Origin: Kangiella sp.
GTDB lineage: Bacteria; Pseudomonadota; Gammaproteobacteria; Enterobacterales; Kangiellaceae
Direction: 5' to 3'
Length of the DNA stretch: 22,951 nucleotides
Assembly (NCBI GenBank): GCA_002733465.1
Contig: NVVT01000007.1
Location: 65,917-88,867 of the forward strand
Positions 7,441 to 14,951 of the stretch are shown in pieces. The stretch's first letter is position 1. The number at the start of each line of letters is the position of its first letter. The notes under the pieces are model-generated. The model saw nothing but the letters and a program-made list of their open reading frames with translations, was not told the DNA's origin and made no database searches. The translations under genes and the position numbers were made by a program.

Positions 7441-8111
7441 TGATTCATTTTACCAAACATCACCTCTTCATGATTTTCTAACCACAAAGGATATTTTCTC
7501 ATTACTTTTGAAAACAAAGGTGACTCAAGATGCGACTTTAACCACTTTTGAAGTTTTGGATACGGACTACTCAAATACCATTGCCTTTCTATTTTTGCGA
7601 ACCGACGAATAAATGGCAGAATGGCGTAGTCCACTAGGCTTAATGATTTTCCCATTAAATATTGCGACTGACTTAATCTTTGCTCTAATTGATTAATGTA
7701 AACTTCGCAAGATTCTCGATGCTCAACTTTATTAGTATCATGATAGCGTTTCGCACTTTTATAATTCTCCAAATTGCTTTTGAATTCCGTATCAAAAAGG
7801 GAAATCAAATTCAACATCTCGTCTAACATTTCTGGTTGGTGGCTATAAAGTAGATTAGTAGGATCGCTTTGTTTAAGCGCCCACAGCATAACGTCTAAAC
7901 TTTCATCGATCACCTTTGAACTAGAACCTGCTTCATTTTTTATAACTAAAACAGGTACCGTTCCTTTCGGAGACGCGATAAGCATTTCAGTGGGTTTGTT
8001 TTTTAATACGATAGCTCTGAGATGTACGACTTGTTCAGATAATAGAATTCCCATTCTTGCTCGCATTGCATAAGGACAATGTTGTAGTGAGTAAAGGATG
8101 GGATAGTTCAT
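7437..8111 (-). CDS. Glutathione S-transferase-family protein
   Basis: This 224-residue protein has an N-terminal thioredoxin-like domain (about 1-80) and a helical C-terminal domain (about 95-215), the GST layout. The active-site position is HCPYAMRARM (Cys12-Pro-Tyr-Ala), a Cys-type, glutaredoxin-like site. The cis-proline turn GTVPVL (Pro53) and the glutathione gamma-glutamyl contact DES (Glu70-Ser71) are present. This points to a thiol transferase or dehalogenase-like GST rather than a detoxifying Tyr/Ser type, but the substrate is unknown. It is the first gene of a minus-strand operon whose next gene starts inside its stop codon (ATGA overlap, 7437-7440). The ATG at 8109-8111 begins directly with the first beta strand, so the start looks right. 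The promoter should lie in 8112-8316, shared with the divergent DUF885 gene. Confidence 0.85.
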   Translation of the reverse strand: MNYPILYSLQHCPYAMRARMGILLSEQVVHLRAIVLKNKPTEMLIASPKGTVPVLVIKNEAGSSSKVIDESLDVMLWALKQSDPTNLLYSHQPEMLDEMLNLISLFDTEFKSNLENYKSAKRYHDTNKVEHRESCEVYINQLEQRLSQSQYLMGKSLSLVDYAILPFIRRFAKIERQWYLSSPYPKLQKWLKSHLESPLFSKVMRKYPLWLENHEEVMFGKMNQ

Positions 8112-8325
8112 ATTAGTTTCAATAGTCAGTTTAATGATTTTTAGTTAGGTGTTTCAAAGGTATTGCTTATTCTACACACTTTTTTAAGGATAATTAAATT
8201 CGATTGTTGCTTACTCTTGTCATGCTTCTCTTGATTGTGATAGATTTAAGTATTGCTTGAAAGTGACTTATTATTAAAAAACTAAGCTAATTTTATTTAA
8301 AAATTTACTCAAAGGGATGAACAAC

Positions 8326-10179
8326 ATGAAAAAAATGATACTCGTGCTAGCGTTAACCGCAGCGACTAGTGCATGCCAAGAGGCAACATCGCCGTCAGAG
8401 CAGCAAAAAGAATCTTCAAATCCTACTACTGTTAATAAAGCAATGACTGAATCAGAACGACTCAATCAATGGTTTGCCGAAAAATTTGAACAACAACTTC
8501 AAATGAGTCCCGTCTATATGAGCATATTAGGACGTAAAGATCGATACGATGAAATTGATGATTTATCGCAAACAGAACAAGATAGGCAACTCGCTTGGCT
8601 AGGCGATACAGTTAAAACACTCAAAACAACTTTCGATTACGACAAATTGACCGATGAAACTAAAATTTCTTACGACATCTGGGTTTATCAATATCAGCAA
8701 CAACTTGAAGGACAAGCTTTTAAAGATAACGCCTACGTATTCACCCAAATGCAAGGCCTTCAGTCGTTTGTTGCGCAATTTTTGATTAGCTTCCATAAAG
8801 TTGATGATTTAAGCGATATGCAGGCTTACATTAAACGAATAAAAGGGGTTTCAAAAGCTATCTCAGTATCGCTAAAGCAAGCTCAATTAAATGCCTCTAA
8901 AGGTGTAAGACCACCTCGCTTTGCGTATGAAGGCGTGATCGAACAAGCAACCAATTTAATTACTGGCGCGCCTTTTACAGCTGACGAAAAAGATGCAGCT
9001 TTGTGGTCAGATGGAAAAGCTAAGATTGAAAAACTAGTTGCTGATAAAATAATTGATCAAGCTATCGCTGAGCAATTGCAAAAAGAGTTAAAAGGACAAT
9101 TAATGGCTAGCTTTTTACCGAGCTATCAAGCATTGATCAGTTGGTTTACCAATGATATGGATAATACTGATGAGATTGCACATGGTGTAGGTAAACAACA
9201 CAACGGTAAGGCATATTATAATTATCAACTTAAGGCAAGTACCACAACATCTTTGACGGCTGATCAAATTCACCAAATTGGTTTAGATGAAGTCGCTCGT
9301 ATTACCAAAGAAATGATAACAATCAAAGAGACTGTAAACTTTGATGGCGATCTCCAGGCATTCTTTAAATTTATGAAAACCGCACCAAGATTTTATTACC
9401 CTGATACCGACGAAGGCAGGCAAGGTTACATTAAGGACACCGAAGCTTTTTACGACGTTATCAATAAACAATTACCTAACTATTTTGGAATTTTACCCAA
9501 AGCTCGTCTGGTTGTAAAAAGAGTTGAAGCCTTTAGAGAGCAACCCGGCGCAGCAGCTCATTATTTTTCCGGAACTGCCGATGGCTCAAGGCCAGGAATT
9601 TATTATGTACACCTTTCAGATATGACTGCAATGCCGAAACCTGAGCTTGAGAGCGTAGCCTATCACGAAGGAAACCCAGGTCATCACATGCAAGGATCTA
9701 TAGCACAAGAGTTATCTTCAGTACCTCTATTTAGAACTCAAGCAGACTTTAACGCATACAGTGAAGGCTGGGGATTATATTCAGAATGGTTGGCTAAAGA
9801 GATGGGCGGTTACCAAGATAACTATTCAGATTTTGGTCGATTAACCAATGAAATATGGCGAGCAGTAAGACTTGTTGTCGATACTGGCATCCATGCAAAA
9901 GGTTGGAACGAACAGCAAGCAATTGATTATTTTAAATCAAAAGTACCCACGTCGGAAACAACCATTCGCTCGGAAGTAAGACGCTATATAGTTTGGCCTG
10001 GGCAAGCTACCGGTTATAAAATTGGCATGTTAAAAATTCAAGAATTACGCGACCGTGCTGAAAAGGCTTTGGGTGATAAATTTGATATCAGAGCATTTCA
10101 CGATACCGTTTTGGGTGGTGGTGCAATGCCATTGGATATTTTAGAGCGACGGGTTAATAGTTGGATAGAAAATCAGTGA
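8326..10179 (+). CDS. DUF885 lipoprotein, predicted zinc metallopeptidase
   Basis: This is a DUF885-family protein of 617 residues from the chosen start. I prefer the ATG at 8326 over the one at 8317: AAAGGG at 8311-8316 abuts the upstream ATG but lies nine bases before 8326, and the shorter form begins with a standard lipoprotein signal (MKKMILVLALTAATSAC, Cys17 lipidated, with a slightly unusual Thr at -3). A polar linker precedes the catalytic region. The metal motif is YHEGNPGHH (His447, Glu448, His453, His454), an HE-x(4)-H variant, followed by YSEGWGLYSEWL, whose Glu is the likely third ligand. The C-terminal region (SEVRRYIVWPGQATGYKIG) is also typical. Inferred: a membrane-anchored periplasmic or outer-membrane zinc peptidase. 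Its substrate is unknown. It stands alone, followed by a hairpin. Confidence 0.88.
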   Translation: MKKMILVLALTAATSACQEATSPSEQQKESSNPTTVNKAMTESERLNQWFAEKFEQQLQMSPVYMSILGRKDRYDEIDDLSQTEQDRQLAWLGDTVKTLKTTFDYDKLTDETKISYDIWVYQYQQQLEGQAFKDNAYVFTQMQGLQSFVAQFLISFHKVDDLSDMQAYIKRIKGVSKAISVSLKQAQLNASKGVRPPRFAYEGVIEQATNLITGAPFTADEKDAALWSDGKAKIEKLVADKIIDQAIAEQLQKELKGQLMASFLPSYQALISWFTNDMDNTDEIAHGVGKQHNGKAYYNYQLKASTTTSLTADQIHQIGLDEVARITKEMITIKETVNFDGDLQAFFKFMKTAPRFYYPDTDEGRQGYIKDTEAFYDVINKQLPNYFGILPKARLVVKRVEAFREQPGAAAHYFSGTADGSRPGIYYVHLSDMTAMPKPELESVAYHEGNPGHHMQGSIAQELSSVPLFRTQADFNAYSEGWGLYSEWLAKEMGGYQDNYSDFGRLTNEIWRAVRLVVDTGIHAKGWNEQQAIDYFKSKVPTSETTIRSEVRRYIVWPGQATGYKIGMLKIQELRDRAEKALGDKFDIRAFHDTVLGGGAMPLDILERRVNSWIENQ

Positions 10180-10212
10180 AGTAATACCCTTTAATACTAA
10201 GCTCTTATTCTT

Positions 10213-10248
10213 ATGCCATCAGATCGGTAATATCTAGTCTGATGGTAT
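10213..10248. terminator. Inverted repeat between convergent DUF885 and U32 genes
   Basis: CCATCAGA (10216-10223) pairs with TCTGATGG (10238-10245), and the stem extends outwards by about three more pairs including one G-T, around a 14-base loop. It lies in the short convergent interval, where a bidirectional terminator is expected. Neither side has a real T tract, so it may act as an RNA 3' end stabiliser rather than a classical terminator. Confidence 0.45.
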
Positions 10249-10301
10249 TAGAAGATAGTTCGAATTATTGTTTACGGATTTTTTCAAGACAATACTGTTG
10301 A

Positions 10302-12578
10302 TTATAGCCCTTGGCTGTATTGCGCATTGGTTGCAATAGGGACTAAGTTATTAAGTTGGATTTTAGATTCATCCGCGCTATTTAACAATCCTTCAAAATG
10401 TTTAATCAGTAAGGTTTTATCTTGCTCTTCTTTTGAACCTGCTCCGATATTAGTTAAATCGATAAAAAACTCATCAAATAAATCTGACAAATCATTCACC
10501 ACATCCATATTTAGGAATTGTTCGTGATTGTATATGCTTGGATAACCACCTTTTTGTTTATCAACGGCAAATGATACACCTTTCACATTGGTAATCGTGG
10601 TCGCCTTTTTACACTTGAGCATACAACCATCTTCAATTGCAGGCTTTTTGCAACCAACCGTTTGTTGGAAAAAACATTGTCGACTGGTCATCATTAAAAT
10701 TGGATGATAAATACTGTAAAGTAATTTGAACCCTTTAGGCCTGCGGATATTTCTAATTTGCATTTTATTAATTTCATTAGAAATAAAAGCACCTGCGCAA
10801 TTTAATTCCTCTTGCATTGTATAAAGAGCATATGAATTGGTGGTATTTAAAAATGGCCCGGCAATCCACTCAATTCCCATTTCAAATGCTTTATAGGCGA
10901 TACCCGTATTATTCGTTACGATTCTTGCAGGCTTCACTTGCTCTAGAATTTTAACTGATTCAAGATAATCCTTACCAATTAACACCGCAGGAAACCACGG
11001 AATAAATCTTGGGTTTCTTAACAATAAATCTATATGTTTTGTGCATCCTTTTTTAAGGCTTTCTGGAATTTTAAAATATACATCTGCATCAGTTACATCA
11101 CAAAGATGAGCGTCTTTTTCATCAGCGATTAAAATGGACAGTTTGATTTGCTGTTCAACTTTAGGGTGTTTTTCTAATATTGGAAGTTCTACTGGGGCGA
11201 TAATCTCTTTGTTATTATTTAACAAAAAAGCCATTTCATTTTTTAGTTTTGTTAGTTCCTTAAATGGAATACTTAAACCACTGTCTAACCCTTCAAAACT
11301 GTAATCTTCTATCGTATGATTGGCATCATTAAAACTTTTAAACCGTTTGATTAAAGAATCTTGATCGATGACTGATTTGTCTGAAGCAATAAGAGAAACA
11401 TCGGATTGAATTTCATAGGTTCGAACTTTGGTATTATCACTACTAGCTTTAGTTCGAACAATTAACGGTTGATTTTCTTTCCCAACAAATTCAAAGGTCA
11501 AAATTATTTTATTGATGTTGATATCTTTTACTTTCTCTTTAAGTTCAAGACCTAAATCATTTTTACCTTGATATAGTTCTGTTTTAACGTCTTGAATTTG
11601 TACTACGGAAATTGCGTTACTTTTATCGACTGCGTAATTAACACTGTTGTCTCGCGGATTATCAATAAACATTGATTTGGTTAAATCACCGGTTAAAAAC
11701 GAGTTAGTGAAATCACGGTTGAATACTTTATGTAAGTTAGAATCATCGGCAAGCAACTTTCCTGATTCAACAAAACTATTGATTTGTTTTCGCCAAGTAT
11801 CGACGACGGTATAAACATAATGAGCGCCTTTAATTCGTCCTTCAATTTTTAATGAATCAACTTTGGCATCAACTAATTCTGGTAAATCAAAATAGGCGGA
11901 ATTGTCTTTTAGGTTTAACGGGAATTTATTACCCGCTTCGGTAATTTCATATTCATCTCTACAGGCTTGACTGCATCTTCCGCGATTACCGGAATTTCCC
12001 ACACTCACGGAACTTGAATAACACTGTCCCGAAAAAGCGATACATAAAGAGCCGTGAACAAAGACTTCGGTGAGCACATTTTGATCATGTGCCGTAGCCG
12101 TGAGCGATTTAATTTCTCCGAGATTCAACTCTCTCGATAAATTAAGTCTTGATGCGCCAATTTTACTTAAGAAATGAATTTGCCCTTCGTTATGCGTGGT
12201 TAATTGAGTAGAAGCGTGAATATCTAAAGTGGGAAAATACTTCTTCACCAAATTAAACAAACCTAAATCCTGCACAATAATGCCATCAAGCGTGGTATTC
12301 ACTAACTGATTAAGTAATTTGAACATGGCTTTGAGTTCTTGCTCTAAAATCACGACATTTAAAGTCAAAAACACTTCACAATTGTATCGATGAGCCAAAC
12401 GCAATACGCCATTTAATTCATCAAAAGAAAGGTTGGAGGCACGGTTTCGCGCATTAAAGGTATCTAAACCACAGTAAACCGCATTAGCACCGGCTACGAT
12501 ACCGGCTTTGATGGCTTCTACATCACCGCCGGGGGCTAGTAATTCGATTTTTCTTTTGGTGTTAACTTGGTCGTTCAT
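10302..12578 (-). CDS. U32-family protein, RlhA-like, with second U32-like half
   Basis: This 758-residue protein begins with a U32 TIM-barrel-like domain: ELLAPGGDVEAIKAGI (12-27), ANAVYCGLD and HASTQLTTHN, then the cysteine cluster Cys179, Cys186, Cys202 and Cys206 (SGQCYSSS, GRCSQACRDEY), then SLKIEGRIK (242-250). A beta-rich middle resembles the collagenase-like insert of RlhA. Residues about 480-670 look like a second, divergent U32 half (GIEWIAGPFLNTTNSYAL, ISNEINKMQIRNI) with its own cluster Cys635, Cys643, Cys652 and Cys656. Known: E. coli RlhA hydroxylates C2501 of 23S rRNA, and related TrhP and UbiU/UbiV hydroxylate tRNA or ubiquinone precursors, with cysteines binding iron or an Fe-S cluster. 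Inferred: an RNA hydroxylase-type enzyme rather than a peptidase. It is about 90 residues longer than E. coli RlhA (about 667). It is a single gene, convergent with the DUF885 gene. Confidence 0.8.
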   Translation of the reverse strand: MNDQVNTKRKIELLAPGGDVEAIKAGIVAGANAVYCGLDTFNARNRASNLSFDELNGVLRLAHRYNCEVFLTLNVVILEQELKAMFKLLNQLVNTTLDGIIVQDLGLFNLVKKYFPTLDIHASTQLTTHNEGQIHFLSKIGASRLNLSRELNLGEIKSLTATAHDQNVLTEVFVHGSLCIAFSGQCYSSSVSVGNSGNRGRCSQACRDEYEITEAGNKFPLNLKDNSAYFDLPELVDAKVDSLKIEGRIKGAHYVYTVVDTWRKQINSFVESGKLLADDSNLHKVFNRDFTNSFLTGDLTKSMFIDNPRDNSVNYAVDKSNAISVVQIQDVKTELYQGKNDLGLELKEKVKDININKIILTFEFVGKENQPLIVRTKASSDNTKVRTYEIQSDVSLIASDKSVIDQDSLIKRFKSFNDANHTIEDYSFEGLDSGLSIPFKELTKLKNEMAFLLNNNKEIIAPVELPILEKHPKVEQQIKLSILIADEKDAHLCDVTDADVYFKIPESLKKGCTKHIDLLLRNPRFIPWFPAVLIGKDYLESVKILEQVKPARIVTNNTGIAYKAFEMGIEWIAGPFLNTTNSYALYTMQEELNCAGAFISNEINKMQIRNIRRPKGFKLLYSIYHPILMMTSRQCFFQQTVGCKKPAIEDGCMLKCKKATTITNVKGVSFAVDKQKGGYPSIYNHEQFLNMDVVNDLSDLFDEFFIDLTNIGAGSKEEQDKTLLIKHFEGLLNSADESKIQLNNLVPIATNAQYSQGL

Positions 12579-12703
12579 AAAAATATTCGTTTATTCTTTG
12601 TACAATAACTTAAAGGGGGGCGATTCTATCTAGTTACTGACAATCAATCAAGCGGGCGGTGGGTTAGAAAGAAAAGGAATAATTGCAGATAAAAGTTAAT
12701 TCA

Positions 12704-12728
12704 GACCGCCATCATTGCGACAGCGGTC
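12704..12728 (-). terminator. Candidate terminator of the cupin gene
   Basis: Read on the minus strand, GACCGC pairs perfectly with GCGGTC around a 13-base loop, followed by TGAATTAACTTTTATC. It lies about 35 bases past the cupin stop and upstream of the U32 gene, which fits an end point for the cupin transcript. The stem is GC-rich in an AT-rich setting, but the T tract is interrupted and starts several bases away. Confidence 0.45.
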
Positions 12729-12762
12729 AACCTTCTATTACATTTTAATTGCACAGCATTCA

Positions 12763-13194
12763 TTATTCGGGAAAGAACGCATCTCGCTTTCCATTGAAAT
12801 CGAGAAGAACGATACAATCTTCAGTGCCATCACATCGATCGGCGTGCCACTCACCGGCGGCTTGGAAAGCATAAGAACCTTCGGTAACATTTAATTCTTT
12901 ACCCTTAGGACCAATATGAACCCAATTTCCTTGAAGCGAGATACCCCAGTAATCGTTGGTGTGGGCATGAACCGGAAATGCTGCACCCGGAGCAATTCGG
13001 ACAAGCCAAGTCGCATCTTTATCCTTAACACTCCCCCAAAGTAGACCAAACTGAGCGCCGGGAACGCCACTTTCTTCCCACTGGATATTTTTAGAATCGA
13101 TATTGAGTTTATTGTCGTAGCTTTCGGCAAAAGTAGCGGTAAGCAGAATCACAGCTGCGGTCGCGACGATTAAATTATTTTTTAAGTATTTCAT
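12763..13194 (-). CDS. Exported cupin-domain protein
   Basis: This 143-residue protein has a signal peptide (MKYLKNN then a hydrophobic core, likely cleavage after Ala23 in TFA-ES). A single small beta-barrel cupin follows. Cupin motif 1 is FPVHAHTNDYWGISLQG with metal-ligand histidines His76 and His78, and motif 2 supplies His117 (GEWHADRC). Two cysteines, Cys121 and Cys127, flank the end of the barrel and could form a disulfide in the periplasm. It resembles secreted DUF4437-type cupins, whose activity is not established. A Shine-Dalgarno, AAAGGA, lies ten bases before the ATG. The gene is divergent from a TetR regulator, and one of two shared operator-like palindromes covers its -10 box, so it is probably repressed by that regulator. 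Its substrate or ligand cannot be told from the sequence. Confidence 0.8.
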   Translation of the reverse strand: MKYLKNNLIVATAAVILLTATFAESYDNKLNIDSKNIQWEESGVPGAQFGLLWGSVKDKDATWLVRIAPGAAFPVHAHTNDYWGISLQGNWVHIGPKGKELNVTEGSYAFQAAGEWHADRCDGTEDCIVLLDFNGKRDAFFPE

Positions 13195-13210
13195 AATAGT
13201 TAGTTCCTTT

Positions 13211-13260
13211 CGGGTTGTTTATCACAGGATAACCCCGTGCGCAGTCTGCGACATTGCAGA
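13211..13260 (-). promoter_or_regulatory. Structured 5' leader of the cupin mRNA
   Basis: Between the predicted cupin transcription start (near 13268) and its ribosome binding site, the minus-strand RNA would contain TCTGC-AATGTC-GCAGA (13245-13260) and a longer bulged stem (13211-13237: CGGGTT-GT-TTATC against GATAACCCCG, loop ACAG) that ends directly before the AAAGGA Shine-Dalgarno. The palindrome CGCAG-T-CTGCG (13240-13250) shares an arm with the first stem, so the two are mutually exclusive. The structure is seen in the sequence; any control function is inferred. Confidence 0.4.
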
Positions 13261-13290
13261 TTAACGTACCGCATGGTATATTATTATATA
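13261..13290 (+). promoter_or_regulatory. Possible tetR promoter
   Basis: TTAACG (13261-13266) and TATATA (13285-13290) are spaced by 18 bases. They would start transcription near 13297, a short distance before the tetR ATG and upstream of operator-like site 2. The boxes are only moderate matches in an AT-rich stretch, so this is tentative. Confidence 0.3.
13265..13279. promoter_or_regulatory. TetR operator-like site 1 (over cupin -10)
   Basis: The site is CGTACC-GCAT-GGTAT, an imperfect palindrome with core TACC-N4-GGTA (13267-13278). It shares 11 of 15 positions with site 2 read on the opposite strand, and the only differences are in the four central bases. It overlaps the predicted cupin -10 box (GGTATA on plus, TATACC on minus), the expected place for a repressor site. 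Confidence 0.6.
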
Positions 13291-13302
13291 ACAGCTTGTC
13301 AA
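13275..13302 (-). promoter_or_regulatory. Predicted cupin promoter
   Basis: On the minus strand, a perfect -35 box TTGACA (13302-13297) is followed after 16 bases by TATACC (13280-13275) as -10. Transcription would start near 13268, giving a leader of about 74 bases. Operator-like site 1 covers the -10 box. An alternative TATAAT occurs inside the spacer but is too close to this -35 box. Confidence 0.55.
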
Positions 13303-13308
13303 CATTAA

Positions 13309-13323
13309 ATACCGAGTGGTACG
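13309..13323. promoter_or_regulatory. TetR operator-like site 2 (next to tetR start)
   Basis: The site is ATACC-GAGT-GGTACG, the reverse-orientation copy of site 1, with core TACC-N4-GGTA (13310-13321). Its centre is 43 bases from that of site 1, about four DNA turns, so proteins on both sites would lie on the same face. It ends two bases before the tetR ATG at 13326, suited to autorepression. Confidence 0.6.
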
Positions 13324-13325
13324 AA

Positions 13326-13910
13326 ATGACTGAAACCAAAAAATATCGTGGGCGACCAAAGACTCTGAACAAGAACCATGTGGTTGAAATTGCGATGCAA
13401 GCGTATTGGCACGAAGGGCCGACAGAGGTTTCAATGAATTCTTTGTGTCAGAGAGCAGGCGTTTCCAAACCATCGCTCTACCGCGAGTTTGGGAACGAAG
13501 ATGGATTGGCATGTGCAGCATTGGAAAACTACGTGCAAAGCGTGATGGCGAAGGTGATTGAAAAGCTTAAAGGTGATGGCAGCTTTGCTGACAAAATCGG
13601 GCGTTTAGTTTTTATAGCGACGGAAGGAACGCGACATGAAAACGGCTGTCTTTTTGTAAAAATGCGCGCAACAAAATTGAGTCTTGGAGTAAAAACTCAA
13701 TCAATGATTGCTGAAACTGAGAACATGGCTCTCGAAGCTTATACCCAGTTTCTTGATGAAGCTAAGGAAAATCGGGATTGGTCAGGCACTTTCCCTGTAA
13801 CACTTGGTGCACAATATTTACATGCCCAAATTGGACTGGCAATGGCGCAACGTGCAAGGGGTGAGGATCCTACAGCAGTCCTAAAGCTAGCACTTTCTAT
13901 TTTTGAGTAA
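13326..13910 (+). CDS. TetR-family transcriptional regulator
   Basis: This is a 194-residue regulator. The frame extends upstream to a TTG at 13254, but that part crosses the operators, so I take the ATG at 13326 (MTETKKYRGRPKTLNK). The N-terminal DNA-binding domain has the helix-turn-helix VSMNSLCQRAGVSKPSLYRE followed by FGNEDGL, the usual TetR pattern (about residues 35-62). The GRPK motif before helix 1 is common in the AcrR-type subgroup. The C-terminal half (about 70-190) is helical and should bind a ligand and form the dimer. An ENGCLF motif (GCLF with the preceding helix) is typical of the branch near oxidoreductase or electrophile-sensing members, but the ligand is unknown. It is divergent from the cupin gene and shares two operator-like sites with it. 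It converges with msrBA. Confidence 0.85.
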   Translation: MTETKKYRGRPKTLNKNHVVEIAMQAYWHEGPTEVSMNSLCQRAGVSKPSLYREFGNEDGLACAALENYVQSVMAKVIEKLKGDGSFADKIGRLVFIATEGTRHENGCLFVKMRATKLSLGVKTQSMIAETENMALEAYTQFLDEAKENRDWSGTFPVTLGAQYLHAQIGLAMAQRARGEDPTAVLKLALSIFE

Positions 13911-13954
13911 GCAAATAGGGGAATGCTAAACGACTAAGAATCACCAATAGCAAT

Positions 13955-14854
13955 TTAGAATCGTTTTTGATAACTATGGCAATAAGGTTGTTGACCATTT
14001 TTTTGATAATAATCCTGATGATAGTCTTCTGCTTTCCAAAAGGTTTCTGCCGGAATAAGTTCTGTAACAACCGTCAAACCTTTGTCTTCTAATAGACTGA
14101 TTAGTTTTTTACTAACTTGTTTTTCTTCATCATTTTGATAAAAAACAGCAGAGGCGTATTGAGGACCAAGATCGGGTCCTTGACCATCGGATTGAGTCGG
14201 ATCATGAATTTCAAAAAACAATTTGGTTAAAGTTTCAAAGCTCACTTCTTTTGGTTTGTAACTGACTTCGACTACTTCTAAGTGACCCGAATTTTTACCG
14301 CAAACCTCTTGGTAAGTAGGGTTCTGACTCGCGCCTCCCATATAGCCAGATTCAACGCTTAAAACACCATCCTGTTTTTGCAAAAAATGTTCGACTCCCC
14401 AAAAGCATCCTCCTGCAAAGTATGCCGTTTTAATCTCTGATTGCTTTTTATCGCTGGCTTGATTCTTACTATCCTGTTTTTTTAAGTCATCGGTACTGAC
14501 AAACTTCATTGAGATTGAATTGACACAATGACGAATATTATTTTCGGTTAACCTTTCACCCTCAAAAACATGACCTAAATGACCTTCACAGTGAGCGCAA
14601 ACAATTTCGACTCTGCGACCGTCGTTATCTGGCACTTTTTTAACAGCGCCTGAAATTTCATCATCGAAGCTTGGCCATCCACAGGTTGATTGAAATTTGT
14701 GCTGTGATTTATAAAGAGGCGCCTCACATTGTTTGCACAAATATAAACCACCTTCTGTAAAATCATCATATTTCCCAACAAACGGGCGCTCTGTCCCTTT
14801 ATTGAGAATAACGTGCTTTTCTTCATCGGTTAATGGCTTGAATTGCTCGGTCAT
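13955..14854 (-). CDS. msrBA: Bifunctional peptide-methionine sulfoxide reductase MsrB-MsrA
   Basis: This fused enzyme repairs both stereoisomers of methionine sulfoxide in proteins. The N-terminal MsrB domain (about 1-120) has two zinc-binding CxxC pairs (Cys40/43 and Cys86/89), the CGWPSF block with Cys58, and the catalytic Cys110 in RHCVNSISMKF. A charged linker of about 20 residues (121-141) leads to MsrA (about 142-299) with the nucleophile in GGCFWG (Cys150), the EVVEVSYKPKEVSF block, and a near-C-terminal Cys292 (YCHSY) that may resolve the disulfide. There is no signal peptide, so it should be cytoplasmic and reduced by thioredoxin. The B-then-A order is seen in several bacterial fusions. 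A ribosome binding site, AAAGAG, lies about nine bases before the ATG. The gene is divergent from ygfZ. Confidence 0.95.
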   Translation of the reverse strand: MTEQFKPLTDEEKHVILNKGTERPFVGKYDDFTEGGLYLCKQCEAPLYKSQHKFQSTCGWPSFDDEISGAVKKVPDNDGRRVEIVCAHCEGHLGHVFEGERLTENNIRHCVNSISMKFVSTDDLKKQDSKNQASDKKQSEIKTAYFAGGCFWGVEHFLQKQDGVLSVESGYMGGASQNPTYQEVCGKNSGHLEVVEVSYKPKEVSFETLTKLFFEIHDPTQSDGQGPDLGPQYASAVFYQNDEEKQVSKKLISLLEDKGLTVVTELIPAETFWKAEDYHQDYYQKNGQQPYCHSYQKRF

Positions 14855-14913
14855 TTTTATTTACTCTTTGTTTAAAATAAATGATGCTTATTTAACGTTT
14901 AACTCTTAGAATA

Positions 14914-14943
14914 TTAACCTAATCAAACGACTTTTGTTATAAT
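14914..14943 (+). promoter_or_regulatory. ygfZ promoter with near-leaderless geometry
   Basis: A perfect -10 box TATAAT (14938-14943) lies only eight bases before the ygfZ ATG (14952). TTAACC (14914-14919) could be the -35 box with an 18-base spacer. Transcription would begin within about two bases of the ATG, so the message would have almost no 5' leader. There is no Shine-Dalgarno before the ATG, which agrees. Confidence 0.5.
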
Positions 14944-14951
14944 TTAATGCT

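Noticed and set aside
12891..13130. Minus-strand 79-residue frame inside the cupin gene
   Set aside because: It is a shadow of the cupin in another frame with no ribosome binding site or domain signature.
13254..13325. N-terminal extension of the TetR regulator from a TTG codon
   Set aside because: The extension would run through the promoter and operator region and has no TetR-family character; the ATG at 13326 gives the normal N-terminus.
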